The notes: generated by a model from the sequence alone, not told the origin. Positions 8,301-18,724 are shown, counted from the stretch's first letter. The stretch is 64,000 nucleotides of DNA from Chitinophagaceae bacterium LGM1 (GCA_018604165.1 CP075895.1:1263501-1327500); one strand, 5' to 3'. Program-made: numbers and translations.

Positions 8301-9323
8301 TTAAGAAAGCCGCTTTGCAAGCACCTCAAACATATCGGCGGGTGGGGTGTTGCCCCAGAGTACATTGTATATGCTGCTGGCTATGGGGTGGTCTATACCC
8401 AACTGTACAGATATGGTTTCCATACCGCGAGAGGCAAAATAGCCTTCTGCTACCATGTTCATTTCAAGTTGTGCGTTCTTAACGCTATAACCCTTGCCCA
8501 GCATATTGCCAAACATGCGGTTGCGGCTGTGTAAAGAGTAGCAGGTTACCAGTAAATCGCCCAAATAGGCACTGGTATGAAAGTCGGGTCTTTCGTTGGA
8601 TGGATGTACTTTATCAAAATGCGCTTCCAGAAAGCGGTACATTTCTCTATAGCAATTGGTAATGTAAACACTCAGGAAGTTATCACCGTAATCCAGCCCA
8701 TGTGCCATGCCTGCACCAATGGCATATATGTTCTTTAACACAGCAGCAAATTGCGCCCCCCATATATCATGATTGTATGTTGTATAGATATACGGACTAT
8801 GAAATGCTTCGGCTATAGCACTGGTAAACGCATCATTCAATCCAGAAAAAGTAAGGTAGGAGAGCCTTTCCTGCGCTACTTCTTCTGCATGGCATGGTCC
8901 TGTAATGGCTGCGTAATTTTGTAAATCAAACCATTCGTATCGGGCAATGTAATCGTTCAGCAGTAGATTGCTTTCGGGCAGTATGCCTTTTATGGCAGAT
9001 ACTATCTTTTTGCCTTTCAGCAGGTTGCTGTCTATACTTTCCAGTACTTGTTGTGCGTAGGCAGATGGTACAGCTACTATCAGCGTATCGCACTGGCTTA
9101 CTACATCGTGCAGGTTGTCGGTAGGTAGTATGGTATCAGGCGAAAAGTGAACAGCCGTAAGGTATTGCGGGTTGTTGTGCCTTGTTTTCAGATGGTTCAT
9201 AGCATGGGTGTTGCGTATCCACCAATGTATCTGTATGCCTTTGTCAGTCAGTATTTTGGCAAGGGCAGTACCCCAACTGCCGTTGCCTATTATGCCTATA
9301 TTGCCAAGTATATGGTTACTCAA
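8301..9323 (-). CDS. gpsA: Glycerol-3-phosphate dehydrogenase [NAD(P)+]
   Basis: 340 residues. The N-terminal Rossmann motif IGIIGNGSWGTA (GxGxxG at residues 13-18) binds NAD(P). Family motifs follow: VAVPSAYA, VSAIKGI with Lys112, TGPCHAEEVA at 141-150, and LKNIYAIGAGMAHGL with catalytic Lys197. The enzyme reduces dihydroxyacetone phosphate to sn-glycerol-3-phosphate, the backbone for membrane phospholipids, in the cytoplasm. The TGPCHAEE motif replaces the more usual SGPSFAxE, as is common in Bacteroidota. It is the last gene of a possible metG-adaptor-gpsA minus-strand operon, 56 bases after the adaptor. Confidence 0.95.
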   Translation of the reverse strand: MSNHILGNIGIIGNGSWGTALAKILTDKGIQIHWWIRNTHAMNHLKTRHNNPQYLTAVHFSPDTILPTDNLHDVVSQCDTLIVAVPSAYAQQVLESIDSNLLKGKKIVSAIKGILPESNLLLNDYIARYEWFDLQNYAAITGPCHAEEVAQERLSYLTFSGLNDAFTSAIAEAFHSPYIYTTYNHDIWGAQFAAVLKNIYAIGAGMAHGLDYGDNFLSVYITNCYREMYRFLEAHFDKVHPSNERPDFHTSAYLGDLLVTCYSLHSRNRMFGNMLGKGYSVKNAQLEMNMVAEGYFASRGMETISVQLGIDHPIASSIYNVLWGNTPPADMFEVLAKRLS

Positions 9324-9379
9324 TACCGTATTGCGTTTGTAGAATAAATGTAGTGAAAGGCTTACGGATATGCAATGTG

Positions 9380-10714
9380 TTACTCGTCCTCTTTCTTCGC
9401 ATCAAACAGTTTGTCTTTATCCGTAACCGTTACGCTCGATTTGTCTTTTAGCGTACGGGCAATAGCACCGTAAGGGGCAATCACCACTTCTTCACCATCT
9501 TTCAATCCGTCTGTTATCTGTATATACTCGTTATCTTGTATGCCTGTCTTTACATCGAGTATCTTCACTTTCTTTTCCTTGCTATCATACACAAACACTA
9601 CTTGGCGAATATCGCTTTCTGCCCCTGTACCTTTGTTCTTTTTCTTAACGCTGTCCGACCAGTCGCGGGTTGTTACTGCATTTACGGGTACAGACAATAT
9701 GTTTCTTTCACGTCTTGTTTGTATCTCTACACTCGCGCTCATGCCGGGCTTAAATACAAACCTGCCTTTTTGCAAATTAGCACTCAGGTCTGCATAGCTG
9801 GATGGCAGTATCAGTATGTGAACTGTGTAATTCGTTACCTGGTCGGTACTAACTTGCGATGCACCACCTGTTTTGCTCGATACACTCACTTTAGATACCA
9901 CACCTGTAAACTTACGGTTGCGGTAAGCATCCGCTTCTATAATGGTAGTATCGCCAATCTTCACTTTGGCAATGTCTGTTTCGCTTACATCTACACGCAC
10001 TTCAATGCGGCTCATGTCTGCTATGGTCAGCATTTCAGTACCTGCCATCTGAGCAGTACCTACCACACGCTCACCAAGCTTTACATTCAGTGCAGAAACT
10101 ACGCCAGAACGTGGTGCTACAATAGTAGTACGCTTCAGGTTTTCGCGAGATTGTGAAAGCCCTGCCGATGCAGCCGTTACGCTATAGTTGCCACCCGATA
10201 CATTGGCACGAGAAGCCTCAAAGCTTGCTTTAGCACTCAGGTAATTGGCTTTTACCTGCTCGTATTCCATAGCAGATATTACTTTGTCTTCATACAGTTT
10301 TTTATTTCTGTCGTAGTTGTTCTGTGCCTGCTCGAAAGTGGCTTTTGCCTGCTCCATCATTTCTTTCGAGTTCATTACTCGGGCACGTGTTTCTTGCACA
10401 TTCGCTTCAGACTGTGTAACCAATGAGCTATAAATAGCAGGGTTGATGCGTACCATCAGTTCACCTTTGTTTACGCTATCGCCCTCGGCTACGTTCAGTT
10501 CTATTATCTCGCCACTTACTTCGGGGCTTATTTTCACTTCCGTTTCAGGGTAGATTTTACCACTGGCTGTAACCGTTTCCGTAATGGTATGTGCACCGGC
10601 TTTCTCTATCGCTACTTTTGTACCATCATCCCCAGTTGACTTGCCAATGATAACAAGCAGCAAGATTAAGGCTGTACCCCCACCAATTATCCACCAAAGT
10701 GTCTTCTTTTTCAT
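9380..10714 (-). CDS. Efflux periplasmic adaptor subunit (HlyD/MFP family, MacA-like)
   Basis: 444 residues. An N-terminal membrane anchor (LWWIIGGGTALILLLVII) precedes a lipoyl half-motif (GEIIELNVAEGDSVNKGELM), an alpha-helical coiled-coil hairpin at about residues 95-190, the second lipoyl half (IVAPRSGVVSALNVKLGERV) and a beta-barrel with the typical ADMSRIEVRVDVSETDIAKV stretch, then a membrane-proximal domain. Such proteins bridge an inner-membrane transporter (RND or MacB-type ABC) and a TolC-like channel. No permease, ATPase or TolC gene is next to it; instead it lies 15 bases after metG and 56 before gpsA. Its partners must be encoded elsewhere, or the local order is rearranged. Confidence 0.92.
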   Translation of the reverse strand: MKKKTLWWIIGGGTALILLLVIIGKSTGDDGTKVAIEKAGAHTITETVTASGKIYPETEVKISPEVSGEIIELNVAEGDSVNKGELMVRINPAIYSSLVTQSEANVQETRARVMNSKEMMEQAKATFEQAQNNYDRNKKLYEDKVISAMEYEQVKANYLSAKASFEASRANVSGGNYSVTAASAGLSQSRENLKRTTIVAPRSGVVSALNVKLGERVVGTAQMAGTEMLTIADMSRIEVRVDVSETDIAKVKIGDTTIIEADAYRNRKFTGVVSKVSVSSKTGGASQVSTDQVTNYTVHILILPSSYADLSANLQKGRFVFKPGMSASVEIQTRRERNILSVPVNAVTTRDWSDSVKKKNKGTGAESDIRQVVFVYDSKEKKVKILDVKTGIQDNEYIQITDGLKDGEEVVIAPYGAIARTLKDKSSVTVTDKDKLFDAKKEDE

Positions 10715-10729
10715 TTGTGATGCTATTTA

Positions 10730-12823
10730 TTATTTCACCTCACTGCCGTTCATAGCGGCATCCAAAGGTGATACGAATATAAGTTTTCCTTCTTCGTTTT
10801 GCGCCATCAATATCATGCCTTTGCTTTCAATGCCCCTCATCTTGCGTGGTGCAAGGTTCGCCACTACTGTTACCCTTTTGCCAATAATCTCTTCCGGAGT
10901 AAAATGCATAGCTATACCAGACAATACAGTGCGTTTTTCATAGCCGAGGTCTATTTCCAGTTTCAGCAGTTTGTCTGCTTTTTCTACTTTTTCGGCATGG
11001 AGTATAGTACCTGCACGCAAGTCTATTTTGGCAAAGTCGTCTATGGTTATTTCAGTTTTTTGTTCGGGTAGGGTAGTGGCCTCATTTGTTGCATTTTGTT
11101 GCATTTTTTGCTCATTTGTGTTTTTTACAAGATTGGCATGCAGCTTTTCAACCTGTGCCTTTATCTCATCATCCTCAATTTTCCTGAATAGCAATTCCGG
11201 GGCTTTGAGGGGGTAGCCTACATTCAGCAGGTTCATCTTGCCGACGTTTTCCCATTCCAACATACGGTCAACGACTTTCATCATGCCGCACATTTTCTTG
11301 GCTGTAAATGGTAAGAAAGGATTAGCCAGTATAGCAAGGTTAGCAGTTAGTTGTAAACAAACATGCAAACAGTTGTCTATTAGTTTTTGATTATCAGGGG
11401 TTTCTGCCAGTGACTTAGCCACAATCCAGGGCTCTTTGTCTTGCATATACTTGTTGCCTTTGCGGGCAAGGTCTATCACCTCGTATAGTGCATCGCGGAA
11501 TTTATAGTTTTCGATGGCTGTTTCGATGGCTGTTTTGGCTTTTTGTATTTCTGCTATCAGCGTGTTATCTGCCTCATCCATTACATCTGTATGCAGCTTG
11601 GGTACTTTGCCATTGCATAGCTTGTGCATCAATACAAATGCACGGTTGACGAAGTTGCCGAATACAGATACTAATTCATTATTCGTCCTGTCCTGAAAGT
11701 CTTTCCAGGTAAAATCGTTGTCTTTTGCTTCCGGGGCGTTGGCGCATAGTACATAGCGCAACACATCCTGTTGCTCGGGGAAGTCTTTGATGTATTCATG
11801 CACCCATACCGCCCAGTTGCGCGATGTAGATACTTTATCGCCCTCAATATTCAGGAACTCGTTGGCTGGCACATTGTCGGGAAGCACATACCCGCCATGC
11901 GCTTTCAGCATAGCAGGGAATATGATGCAGTGGAATACGATATTGTCTTTGCCAATGAAGTGTACCAGCTTTGTATCTTCTTTTTGCCAGTAATCGCTCC
12001 ACATAGGTGTCAGCTCTTTGGTGGCGCTTATATAGCCAATGGGCGCGTCAAACCACACATACATTACCTTACCCTCTGCACCCTCTACAGGTACGGGTAC
12101 GCCCCAATTGCTGTCGCGCGTCATGGCGCGGGGGTGCAGGCCGCTATCAATCCAGCTCTTGCATTGGCCATATACATTGGCTTTCCATTCATCTTTTTTG
12201 CCTGCTACTATCCATTCATTCAGCCATTGCTCATATTTGTTCAGCGGAAAGTACCAGTGTTTTGTAACGCGCTTCACGGGTACTGCATTGCTCAATGCAC
12301 TACGTGGATTAATCAGTTGTTCGGGAGAAAGGGAAGTGCCGCATTTTTCGCACTGGTCGCCATAGGCATTTTCATTACCACAAACGGGGCAAGTGCCTGT
12401 AATATATCGGTCTGCCAAAAACACTTTGGCTTCTTCGTCGTAATATTGCTCGGTTTCTTTTTCTTCAAACACACCATCGTCGTATAGTTTTTTGAAGAAA
12501 GATTGTGCTGTTTCGTGGTGGGTTTTGTTGCTGGTACGCGAATAAATATCGAAAGAAATGCCCATTTGCTCAAAGCTCTCTTTGATGATGGCATGGTATT
12601 TATCTACTACTTGTTGCGGGGTGATGCCTTCCTTCATAGCACGAATAGTGATGGGAACGCCATGCTCATCGCTGCCGCAAACAAATTTTACATCCCTTTT
12701 TTGCGCCCTTTGGTAGCGCACGTATATATCCGATGGCAGAAAGCACCCTGCCAGATGCCCTATATGTACGGGGCCGTTGGCGTAGGGCAATGCTGCCGTT
12801 ACTAATATCCTTTTATAATCCAT
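10730..12823 (-). CDS. metG: Methionyl-tRNA synthetase
   Basis: 697 residues from the ATG at 12823; an upstream in-frame ATG at 12853 adds ten residues ([10 protein letters not shown]) not expected before the canonical [17 protein letters not shown] start. The class I signature is seen as HIGH at residues 20-23 and the second signature as KVSTS in [11 protein letters not shown] zinc knuckle, [18 protein letters not shown], marks the MetG1-type connective domain. After the anticodon-binding helices there is a linker rich in Gln/Asn/Thr and a C-terminal OB-fold tRNA-binding domain (from about [12 protein letters not shown] to the end) that dimerises the enzyme. It charges tRNA-Met in the cytoplasm. 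Confidence 0.97.
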   Translation of the reverse strand: MDYKRILVTAALPYANGPVHIGHLAGCFLPSDIYVRYQRAQKRDVKFVCGSDEHGVPITIRAMKEGITPQQVVDKYHAIIKESFEQMGISFDIYSRTSNKTHHETAQSFFKKLYDDGVFEEKETEQYYDEEAKVFLADRYITGTCPVCGNENAYGDQCEKCGTSLSPEQLINPRSALSNAVPVKRVTKHWYFPLNKYEQWLNEWIVAGKKDEWKANVYGQCKSWIDSGLHPRAMTRDSNWGVPVPVEGAEGKVMYVWFDAPIGYISATKELTPMWSDYWQKEDTKLVHFIGKDNIVFHCIIFPAMLKAHGGYVLPDNVPANEFLNIEGDKVSTSRNWAVWVHEYIKDFPEQQDVLRYVLCANAPEAKDNDFTWKDFQDRTNNELVSVFGNFVNRAFVLMHKLCNGKVPKLHTDVMDEADNTLIAEIQKAKTAIETAIENYKFRDALYEVIDLARKGNKYMQDKEPWIVAKSLAETPDNQKLIDNCLHVCLQLTANLAILANPFLPFTAKKMCGMMKVVDRMLEWENVGKMNLLNVGYPLKAPELLFRKIEDDEIKAQVEKLHANLVKNTNEQKMQQNATNEATTLPEQKTEITIDDFAKIDLRAGTILHAEKVEKADKLLKLEIDLGYEKRTVLSGIAMHFTPEEIIGKRVTVVANLAPRKMRGIESKGMILMAQNEEGKLIFVSPLDAAMNGSEVK

Positions 12824-13024
12824 GCTGAAAACGTCCTGTATATCAGGCTGCAAGATAAGCCGAATAAGGGATTGATTAGGCAGGCTTTAGCAGCGATTTA
12901 CGATTTATTTAAGGGTTGGGGTAAATGTATTAATATAAATTAAACTATGATTATTTTAACCTCTTAAAGGTATAGGGATAATACATAAGTTTTATTACAG
13001 CAAATATACAATAAAATATGTAAA

Positions 13025-13057
13025 TATATATGCAGGGACATTGCCCCTGCATATATA
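13025..13057 (-). terminator. Terminator of the T9SS cargo gene
   Basis: 13-bp perfect stem: TATATATGCAGGG (13025-13037) with CCCTGCATATATA (13045-13057), seven-base loop, followed on the minus strand by an AT-rich tail TTTACATATTTT. It lies 16 bases after the stop codon of the minus-strand gene. Confidence 0.65.
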
Positions 13058-13072
13058 TTTTATTTGGTTGTG

Positions 13073-15016
13073 CTACTTACTGATGATGATGCGGTAGGGT
13101 TCTTCGTTTATTTTCAGTGTATACGTGCCGACAGGCAAGTGGTTAAGATTTAGGTAATGGCTTGCTTTAGCATTGAATATTACATCTTGTTTTTTATACA
13201 CTTCCTGCCCAAGGCTATTGACCACCTGTAGGTTATACTTACCATTGGTTGCAGATTGGTTGGTAATTGTAAATATGCCATTGTTGGGGTTGGGCGATAT
13301 GGTAAAATGCCCGTTTTGCTGCATCGATGCAATGCCCGATGTTACATTCATTGTCAGTTGTTGCGATTGCACTTTAGGGTTGGGGCAACTGTCATTGCAG
13401 GTAAGTTCGCAACTGATGATATTGCCGTTTGCCAATGCAGATGTAGTGTATGTGCTGGTGGTAACTCCACTAATAACAGTGCCATTCTTTCTCCATAGAT
13501 ATTGAGCGTTGGTACAATTTGTAGTGTTGGCGGTAAACGTAACGCTTGTACCCGAACTGATTGTTGTACCAGGATTGGCAGATAGTGTGAGCGTTGGTAT
13601 AGTTACAGGTTTTACATCTATTGTTATTGTGTCATTTAGAGAAGGGCAAGCTGGTACGCTAATACGGTAAACAGATTTGGTTGTTGGTGTAGCAACCGGG
13701 TTAGTACAGGTAGTACAACTGAGGCTACCAGGTGTACCTGATATGATAGACCAGTTGTTGCCACCGGACAGTACAATGGACTTGCCTTGACAAATGAAAG
13801 TGTCCGGAAATGTTTTTGGCAAGAAGTGCACGCTGATAGGGACGCTGAAACTATTGTATGTGATGATGCCTGGCGGGCGGCATGTAGAATCTTTAATAGT
13901 GAAAATAACGTTGCGCATCATAGTGCTGGATAAAGTCCAACTATAAGTTACCCTCACAGAATCAGTATTCTGAACATTATATGTAACGACAGCACCCGGT
14001 GTACTGAAACTACTATTGTCTGAAATAGATAGAATAGCACTCGTGTCAGTAGATTTTACATCGAATCCAAAGCTGAAAGGAACGCCGATACACGCTGTGA
14101 TACCACTTGTGCCTGCCCCGCAATTAGTTAATGCAAGAAAAGGTGATGTAGTTGTTGTAGAAGATGTAGAGCAAGAAAGCATAACGAAACGAAGATCACG
14201 AAAAACTGAGCTTATCAGATTGCCGCTTCTGTATTCTCTGACGCGTAATGCACTAATATTTTCCCCGAGTACGGCAGGTGTGCAGCTAAGTTGTCCTGTA
14301 GTTGCATTCACTACAGTTGTGTTGTTTGTTTGAAATGGATTGGTTGGTACAGACAAGCTTGGTGAAGCAGTATTAAATGCTACTGATGAAGGGGTGCCAC
14401 CGCATATGGTGCTGGTACGGATATTTACAATATCTGTCACTAATGAATCTCCATTTGGGTCTATGGCACTTGAATTGTAGGTGAATGGATTGTTGATGCA
14501 AGCATACATAATAGGTTTGTTAATAAACCAAGGTGATGAATTACCCTGGTAGGAACCAGTATTGTTAAATGTTGTTTCTGTGTAGAATGTAGAACTCATC
14601 AGGTTTGCACATAATGCCCTGTTTGCGTTAGACACAGAAAACTTCCATGCATTGCATCTGTAAGGCAATGTTAGCATGACTGAATATATTACCTCCTTAT
14701 ATCCTGGTATGGACGATGATGGTTGTGTACACTTAGTAGGGTATGCGGTGCATGAAGGGGGTAAGTTGACAGCAGATGTTTTTGCCATGGATACAGTAGA
14801 TACTGATGTTGTACATGCATTACTAAGGCATAGCTGCATGGTACTTGGCTCTGTAGCACCGGAACATTCAAAATAAGATTTGAGTATTATCCTGTACGTA
14901 GAATCGGAAATCCATTCATACAATACCTCGCCTGCCGCTATATTTTGTGCTTTGGTAAGTTGAGATGAGAAAATAGATGCAGATAACACTATTAATAGCT
15001 TCAGGTATTGTTTCAT
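13073..15016 (-). CDS. Secreted cell-surface protein with T9SS type A sorting domain (paralog A)
   Basis: 647 residues from the ATG at 15016, which gives a clean signal peptide (MKQYLKLLIVLSASIFSSQL); the ATG at 15034 adds six residues. The N-terminal domain begins AAGEVLYEWISDSTYRIILK and is rich in paired cysteines. A segment DTFICQGKSIVLSGGNNW marks an Ig/PKD-like domain common in Bacteroidota adhesin-like proteins, followed by PTLTLSANPG..., and the C-terminus from FTISPNPNNGIF to YRIIISK is a T9SS type A sorting domain. It is clearly paralogous in domain order and motifs (for example NPFQTNNT in both) to the next gene upstream. Likely surface adhesion or matrix role, by inference only. 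Confidence 0.82.
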   Translation of the reverse strand: MKQYLKLLIVLSASIFSSQLTKAQNIAAGEVLYEWISDSTYRIILKSYFECSGATEPSTMQLCLSNACTTSVSTVSMAKTSAVNLPPSCTAYPTKCTQPSSSIPGYKEVIYSVMLTLPYRCNAWKFSVSNANRALCANLMSSTFYTETTFNNTGSYQGNSSPWFINKPIMYACINNPFTYNSSAIDPNGDSLVTDIVNIRTSTICGGTPSSVAFNTASPSLSVPTNPFQTNNTTVVNATTGQLSCTPAVLGENISALRVREYRSGNLISSVFRDLRFVMLSCSTSSTTTTSPFLALTNCGAGTSGITACIGVPFSFGFDVKSTDTSAILSISDNSSFSTPGAVVTYNVQNTDSVRVTYSWTLSSTMMRNVIFTIKDSTCRPPGIITYNSFSVPISVHFLPKTFPDTFICQGKSIVLSGGNNWSIISGTPGSLSCTTCTNPVATPTTKSVYRISVPACPSLNDTITIDVKPVTIPTLTLSANPGTTISSGTSVTFTANTTNCTNAQYLWRKNGTVISGVTTSTYTTSALANGNIISCELTCNDSCPNPKVQSQQLTMNVTSGIASMQQNGHFTISPNPNNGIFTITNQSATNGKYNLQVVNSLGQEVYKKQDVIFNAKASHYLNLNHLPVGTYTLKINEEPYRIIISK

Positions 15017-15086
15017 AGATTGCGTTTCAAACAAAGACAGTAAGTATTTTAACTTTCGTTTGCTTTTTGAAAAATTATTTCAACTC

Positions 15087-17084
15087 TTACTTGGCGATTG
15101 TTATCATATATGGCACATCGTTGATTAACAATGTATAAATACCATCAGGATATTTAGATAAGTTAACAGAAACTATTTGTTTATTATCTTTTAGCTTATT
15201 TTTATATACAACAGTGCCCAGCATATTGATGACTTGTACCGTAAAGTTGTTTGTCGTAGTTTCTGGGGTGTAGATATTAAAAATACCATTTGACGGGTTG
15301 GGGTAGATGGAAAAATTTTTGCTTTCAGGAATCTGAGCAATACCGGTACCATACACATACATCTTAAGGATATTGCTGAATCCTGCGGCGGTAGTAAGGC
15401 AACTGTCACGGCATATCAAATCGCAAGTTACCCTATCGCCCATCAGTAGTGTATTAGGTGTAAATATAGTATCAACACCTAATGTGCTTCCACCGTTAAT
15501 GCGCCAACGAAGAAGAGCGTTAATGCAGCCTGTTACATTGGCTTTAAAAGTGACAGGCGTACCAGTAGTAATATATGTGCCCGGATTAGCAGTAATTGAA
15601 ATAAGTGGTGTTTTGCGAGTAGTGACGGTCACAGACATGGTATCTGCAAACGTTGGGCAAAACTTGCGTGTACAGATATATGTAGTATTGTATAATGGTG
15701 AAGCAGTAGTATTAATGCATGTGTCGCAAGAAATGCTGTTTATATGCCCTCCGGGTAATACTGTCCATACGTTTGCATCTGCATATGTATAAGGACCAGC
15801 AGATTTAAGAATAATTTGTTTCCCGTGACAAATGGTTGTGTCCGGGCCTATGTATGGTTTATCCCATGTAGTTATTTGTATTGTATGATATTGCGTTGTT
15901 ACTATACCGGTAGTTTTACATGAAGAATCCCTGATTTGCAATATGAGGTTTTGTACACCTGTTTTCATGAAATTAAACGGCATGTAAAAATTAATACGAA
16001 CAGAATCTGTACGTTGATTTTGATAGGACATAACAGCACCGGGCAGCAAAGAATCATTTGCTGAAACAACTAATATTGCTGAAGGGTCAGCACTTACAGC
16101 ACTTATACTAAAACTGTATGAGTTGTTAAGACAGGCCTGTATTCGCATTGCATTGCCAATTATAGAACTATTAATACTCGTGCAGTTTGTTACGTTTACG
16201 GGACCTTTCATGTTGATGGTTGCATTATTGCAGTTATTATTATTAACACAAATGTTTCTCTTTACAGAACCTATCCATATACCATTTCTGTATTCATTTA
16301 TCAACTGACTAAAAATATTACTACCAGTATCAACAGGCTTATAAGATGTATACCCTGTAAGTGGAATACAAGTAAAGGTGTTATTTGTTTGAAATGGGTT
16401 GAATACTACGGTAAGCATCGGTATTTTCGTTACAAACGGTACAGGTAGTGCCGTAGTGCAACTACCTGATTTTACTGTATCCTGTTTTATGGTTATGGAA
16501 TCATTATTCACATCATACGCTGTATTAGTATAGTGTGTTAGGACGTTCGCACAAGTTATCTGTATGGCAGGTATAGGAAAAGTAGGAGAAGAGTTTGCTT
16601 GGAAACTACCTGTATTATTAAGCTTAGTTTCAAAATACATAGTATTTGCGGATAGGTTAACAGCTACTACTTGAGGTGTATATGCATATGAAAATATCCA
16701 GTAGTTGCATTTGAAGGGCAAGCGCATTTGGGTATGGTAAACAACTTTTTTATAACCGGGGATAGTAGCAGTAGGGCTCGTGCATGTGTTGGCTTTAGAC
16801 GGGCATGTTGAAAATATTGTATCAGTTGATATTTTGTTGAGTATGATGGTTGTAGCATAGGTGTTGCATGTATTTCTTGCACAAATACCTACTGTGGATG
16901 TTTCTGAAACAGCTGAACATTGAAAATATCCGGTAAAGTAAAAGCTATATAGAGAGTCTTCAATATGTTTATAGGTTATTTCTCCACCAACAATAGCGGG
17001 TTGTGCTGCTGATACATAAGGTTGCAACAATATCAACAGTATTAATAGCAGTATCTTTTTTGTAAGGGTAGTAAGAGGCTTCAT
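15087..17084 (-). CDS. Secreted cell-surface protein with T9SS type A sorting domain (paralog B)
   Basis: 665 residues. A signal peptide (KKILLLILLILLQPYVSAAQ) leads to GGEITYKHIEDSLYSFYFTG, the counterpart of the paralog's first strand. Shared landmarks with paralog A are the early Cys pattern, NPFQTNNT, NEYRNG/REYRSG, and PDTTICHGKQIILKSAG at the start of an Ig/PKD-like domain. The C-terminal T9SS type A sorting domain begins FSIYPNPSNGIFNIY and ends YMITIAK. The 70-base gap to paralog A and the shared orientation indicate a tandem duplication followed by considerable divergence. Exported by T9SS; function unknown. Confidence 0.82.
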   Translation of the reverse strand: MKPLTTLTKKILLLILLILLQPYVSAAQPAIVGGEITYKHIEDSLYSFYFTGYFQCSAVSETSTVGICARNTCNTYATTIILNKISTDTIFSTCPSKANTCTSPTATIPGYKKVVYHTQMRLPFKCNYWIFSYAYTPQVVAVNLSANTMYFETKLNNTGSFQANSSPTFPIPAIQITCANVLTHYTNTAYDVNNDSITIKQDTVKSGSCTTALPVPFVTKIPMLTVVFNPFQTNNTFTCIPLTGYTSYKPVDTGSNIFSQLINEYRNGIWIGSVKRNICVNNNNCNNATINMKGPVNVTNCTSINSSIIGNAMRIQACLNNSYSFSISAVSADPSAILVVSANDSLLPGAVMSYQNQRTDSVRINFYMPFNFMKTGVQNLILQIRDSSCKTTGIVTTQYHTIQITTWDKPYIGPDTTICHGKQIILKSAGPYTYADANVWTVLPGGHINSISCDTCINTTASPLYNTTYICTRKFCPTFADTMSVTVTTRKTPLISITANPGTYITTGTPVTFKANVTGCINALLRWRINGGSTLGVDTIFTPNTLLMGDRVTCDLICRDSCLTTAAGFSNILKMYVYGTGIAQIPESKNFSIYPNPSNGIFNIYTPETTTNNFTVQVINMLGTVVYKNKLKDNKQIVSVNLSKYPDGIYTLLINDVPYMITIAK

Positions 17085-17144
17085 TACTATGAGGGATTAC
17101 ATAGTAAATATAAGATTATTCTATATAAATAGCAAGGATGTGCG

Positions 17145-17921
17145 TTATTGAGGCCACTCCTTTTCCAGCCTCTTCATCATCTCATAATCGGTAAAATCAA
17201 TCTTAACAGGTACTACGGAAGCATAACCTTCTTCCAAAGCCTGCACATCGGTATCGGGGTGTTCGTCCATATTGATGAATTTGCCTGTCATCCAGTAATA
17301 GTCTTTGCCGCGAGGGTCTGTGCGGTGGTCGAATTCCTCTTTCCATTTGGCATATGCCTGCCTGCATATTTTTATGCCACGGTATAGCTCGTTGGGCAGT
17401 TTAGGTATGTTTACGTTCAGCAAAGTATGTTCTGGCATGGGGTGGGCGAGCATACGTTGTGCAATAGTTCTTGCCACTTCTTTAGCCAAAGAAAAATCTG
17501 CCTCGTGCCTAAAATCAAGTAATGATAAACCAGCAGATGGTATGCCCTCTATGGCAGCTTCCATAGCTGCACTCATGGTGCCGCTATATATAATATTGAT
17601 GGAGTGGTTGGCTCCATGATTAATACCACTGAGGCAGAGGTCGGCTTTGCGGTGCAGTATTTTATCGCGCGCCAGCTTTACGCAGTCAGCAGGTGTGCCG
17701 CTACATTCCCACGCTTCTATATCGCCAAATATGTAAGACCGCTTCAGTCGCAATGGCTCACCAATGGTAATGGCGTGCCCCATGCCCGACTGTGGCTTGT
17801 CCGGTGCTACAACTACTACCTGCCCCAAGTCTTTTACCGCATCTATAAGGTTACCAATGCCCGGGGCGGTAATACCATCATCGTTTGTTATCAGTATCAG
17901 TGGTCGGCTATCATTCGTCAT
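17145..17921 (-). CDS. surE: 5'/3'-nucleotidase SurE
   Basis: 258 residues. The N-terminal ILITNDDGITAPGI carries the metal-binding Asp14-Asp15 pair; Ser45 in PQSGMGHA and Asn101 in SGINHGAN complete the divalent-metal site typical of SurE. The enzyme removes phosphate from nucleoside 5'- and 3'-monophosphates and can degrade short polyphosphate, in the cytoplasm. Length is that of the family. Its start is nine bases after the stop of the ABC permease gene, so it is probably the last gene of an SDR / ATPase / permease / surE transcript. Confidence 0.95.
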   Translation of the reverse strand: MTNDSRPLILITNDDGITAPGIGNLIDAVKDLGQVVVVAPDKPQSGMGHAITIGEPLRLKRSYIFGDIEAWECSGTPADCVKLARDKILHRKADLCLSGINHGANHSINIIYSGTMSAAMEAAIEGIPSAGLSLLDFRHEADFSLAKEVARTIAQRMLAHPMPEHTLLNVNIPKLPNELYRGIKICRQAYAKWKEEFDHRTDPRGKDYYWMTGKFINMDEHPDTDVQALEEGYASVVPVKIDFTDYEMMKRLEKEWPQ

Positions 17922-17930
17922 GCTGCAAAT

Positions 17931-18719
17931 TTACCAATCGCTACGCATCAAAATCCGCCTGCCGATAAGATAATATAAACATATCCATACAAATGATACA
18001 ATGAGGTATGACAGCGTTGGGGGCGCATCTTTGATGTTCAGCATGGCTTTTGCCATATCCATCAACGGAAAGGGTAGTAGTTCGTCGCTGGCTTGCAAGG
18101 GCAGGTAGTTGCCTGCTTTAAAGTCGAGCTTCCAGTTGATGAGGTTTTTCAACAGGGTTTCTATAATCATATTGTATAGAAAGAAAATGCCAATGCTGAT
18201 ACCACTACGCTTAAAGAGCACTGCTACTAATAAGCTAAAACCGAAGTAATTGAGTGCGGTTACAAATGTGTAAAACAACTTTTCGATATTGCCCGGAAAG
18301 TCGCTAATGCTACCGTAACTGGCACCAAAAATAATACCTAAGATAAATACATAGACAGTAGTGAGTATTGACAGTGTAAATACTACCAGCCATTTTGCAT
18401 GATAAAACTGTATGCGGCTCCAGCCATCAATGATGTTTTGCCTGTTGGTACGAAACTGGTATTCGTTGGTAGTAATGATGATTATGAGTATGGAAAGAAA
18501 TATGACAAAAAAGCTTGTCCAAAAACCGAGGTTTTCCCATACTTGCGAGAAGGTGTAGGCTTGATTAAGGATGTTGACATCGCCGGCACCTAACTTTAGT
18601 ACACCGCCGCTGATGCCATAATTCCATGCGGCGAGTAAAAATATAAAGAACCCAACCAGTATCCAAAATGTACGGTAGCGTTTCAGTTTCAGCCATTCTA
18701 TTGCGAGTAGTGATTGCAT
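17931..18719 (-). CDS. ABC transporter permease (ABC-2 type)
   Basis: 262 residues with six hydrophobic segments, beginning MQSLLAIEWLKLKRYRTFWIL, the amphipathic helix that precedes membrane span 1 in ABC-2-type permeases. A conserved-looking cytoplasmic loop, TNEYQFRTNRQNIIDGWSR, follows span 2 and is the typical coupling region of this family. It is five bases downstream of the ATPase gene and surely its partner. Transport substrate unknown; proteins of this type export drugs, lipids or peptides, or act in gliding/secretion systems, but nothing here decides among these. Confidence 0.88.
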   Translation of the reverse strand: MQSLLAIEWLKLKRYRTFWILVGFFIFLLAAWNYGISGGVLKLGAGDVNILNQAYTFSQVWENLGFWTSFFVIFLSILIIIITTNEYQFRTNRQNIIDGWSRIQFYHAKWLVVFTLSILTTVYVFILGIIFGASYGSISDFPGNIEKLFYTFVTALNYFGFSLLVAVLFKRSGISIGIFFLYNMIIETLLKNLINWKLDFKAGNYLPLQASDELLPFPLMDMAKAMLNIKDAPPTLSYLIVSFVWICLYYLIGRRILMRSDW

Positions 18720-18724
18720 ACGTT

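Noticed and set aside
9536-10156. 206-codon plus-strand frame opposite the efflux adaptor
   Set aside because: Antisense to a clear adaptor gene, composition atypical, no signal or domain.
11771-12487. 238-codon plus-strand frame opposite metG
   Set aside because: Antisense to conserved catalytic segments of metG; shadow frame.
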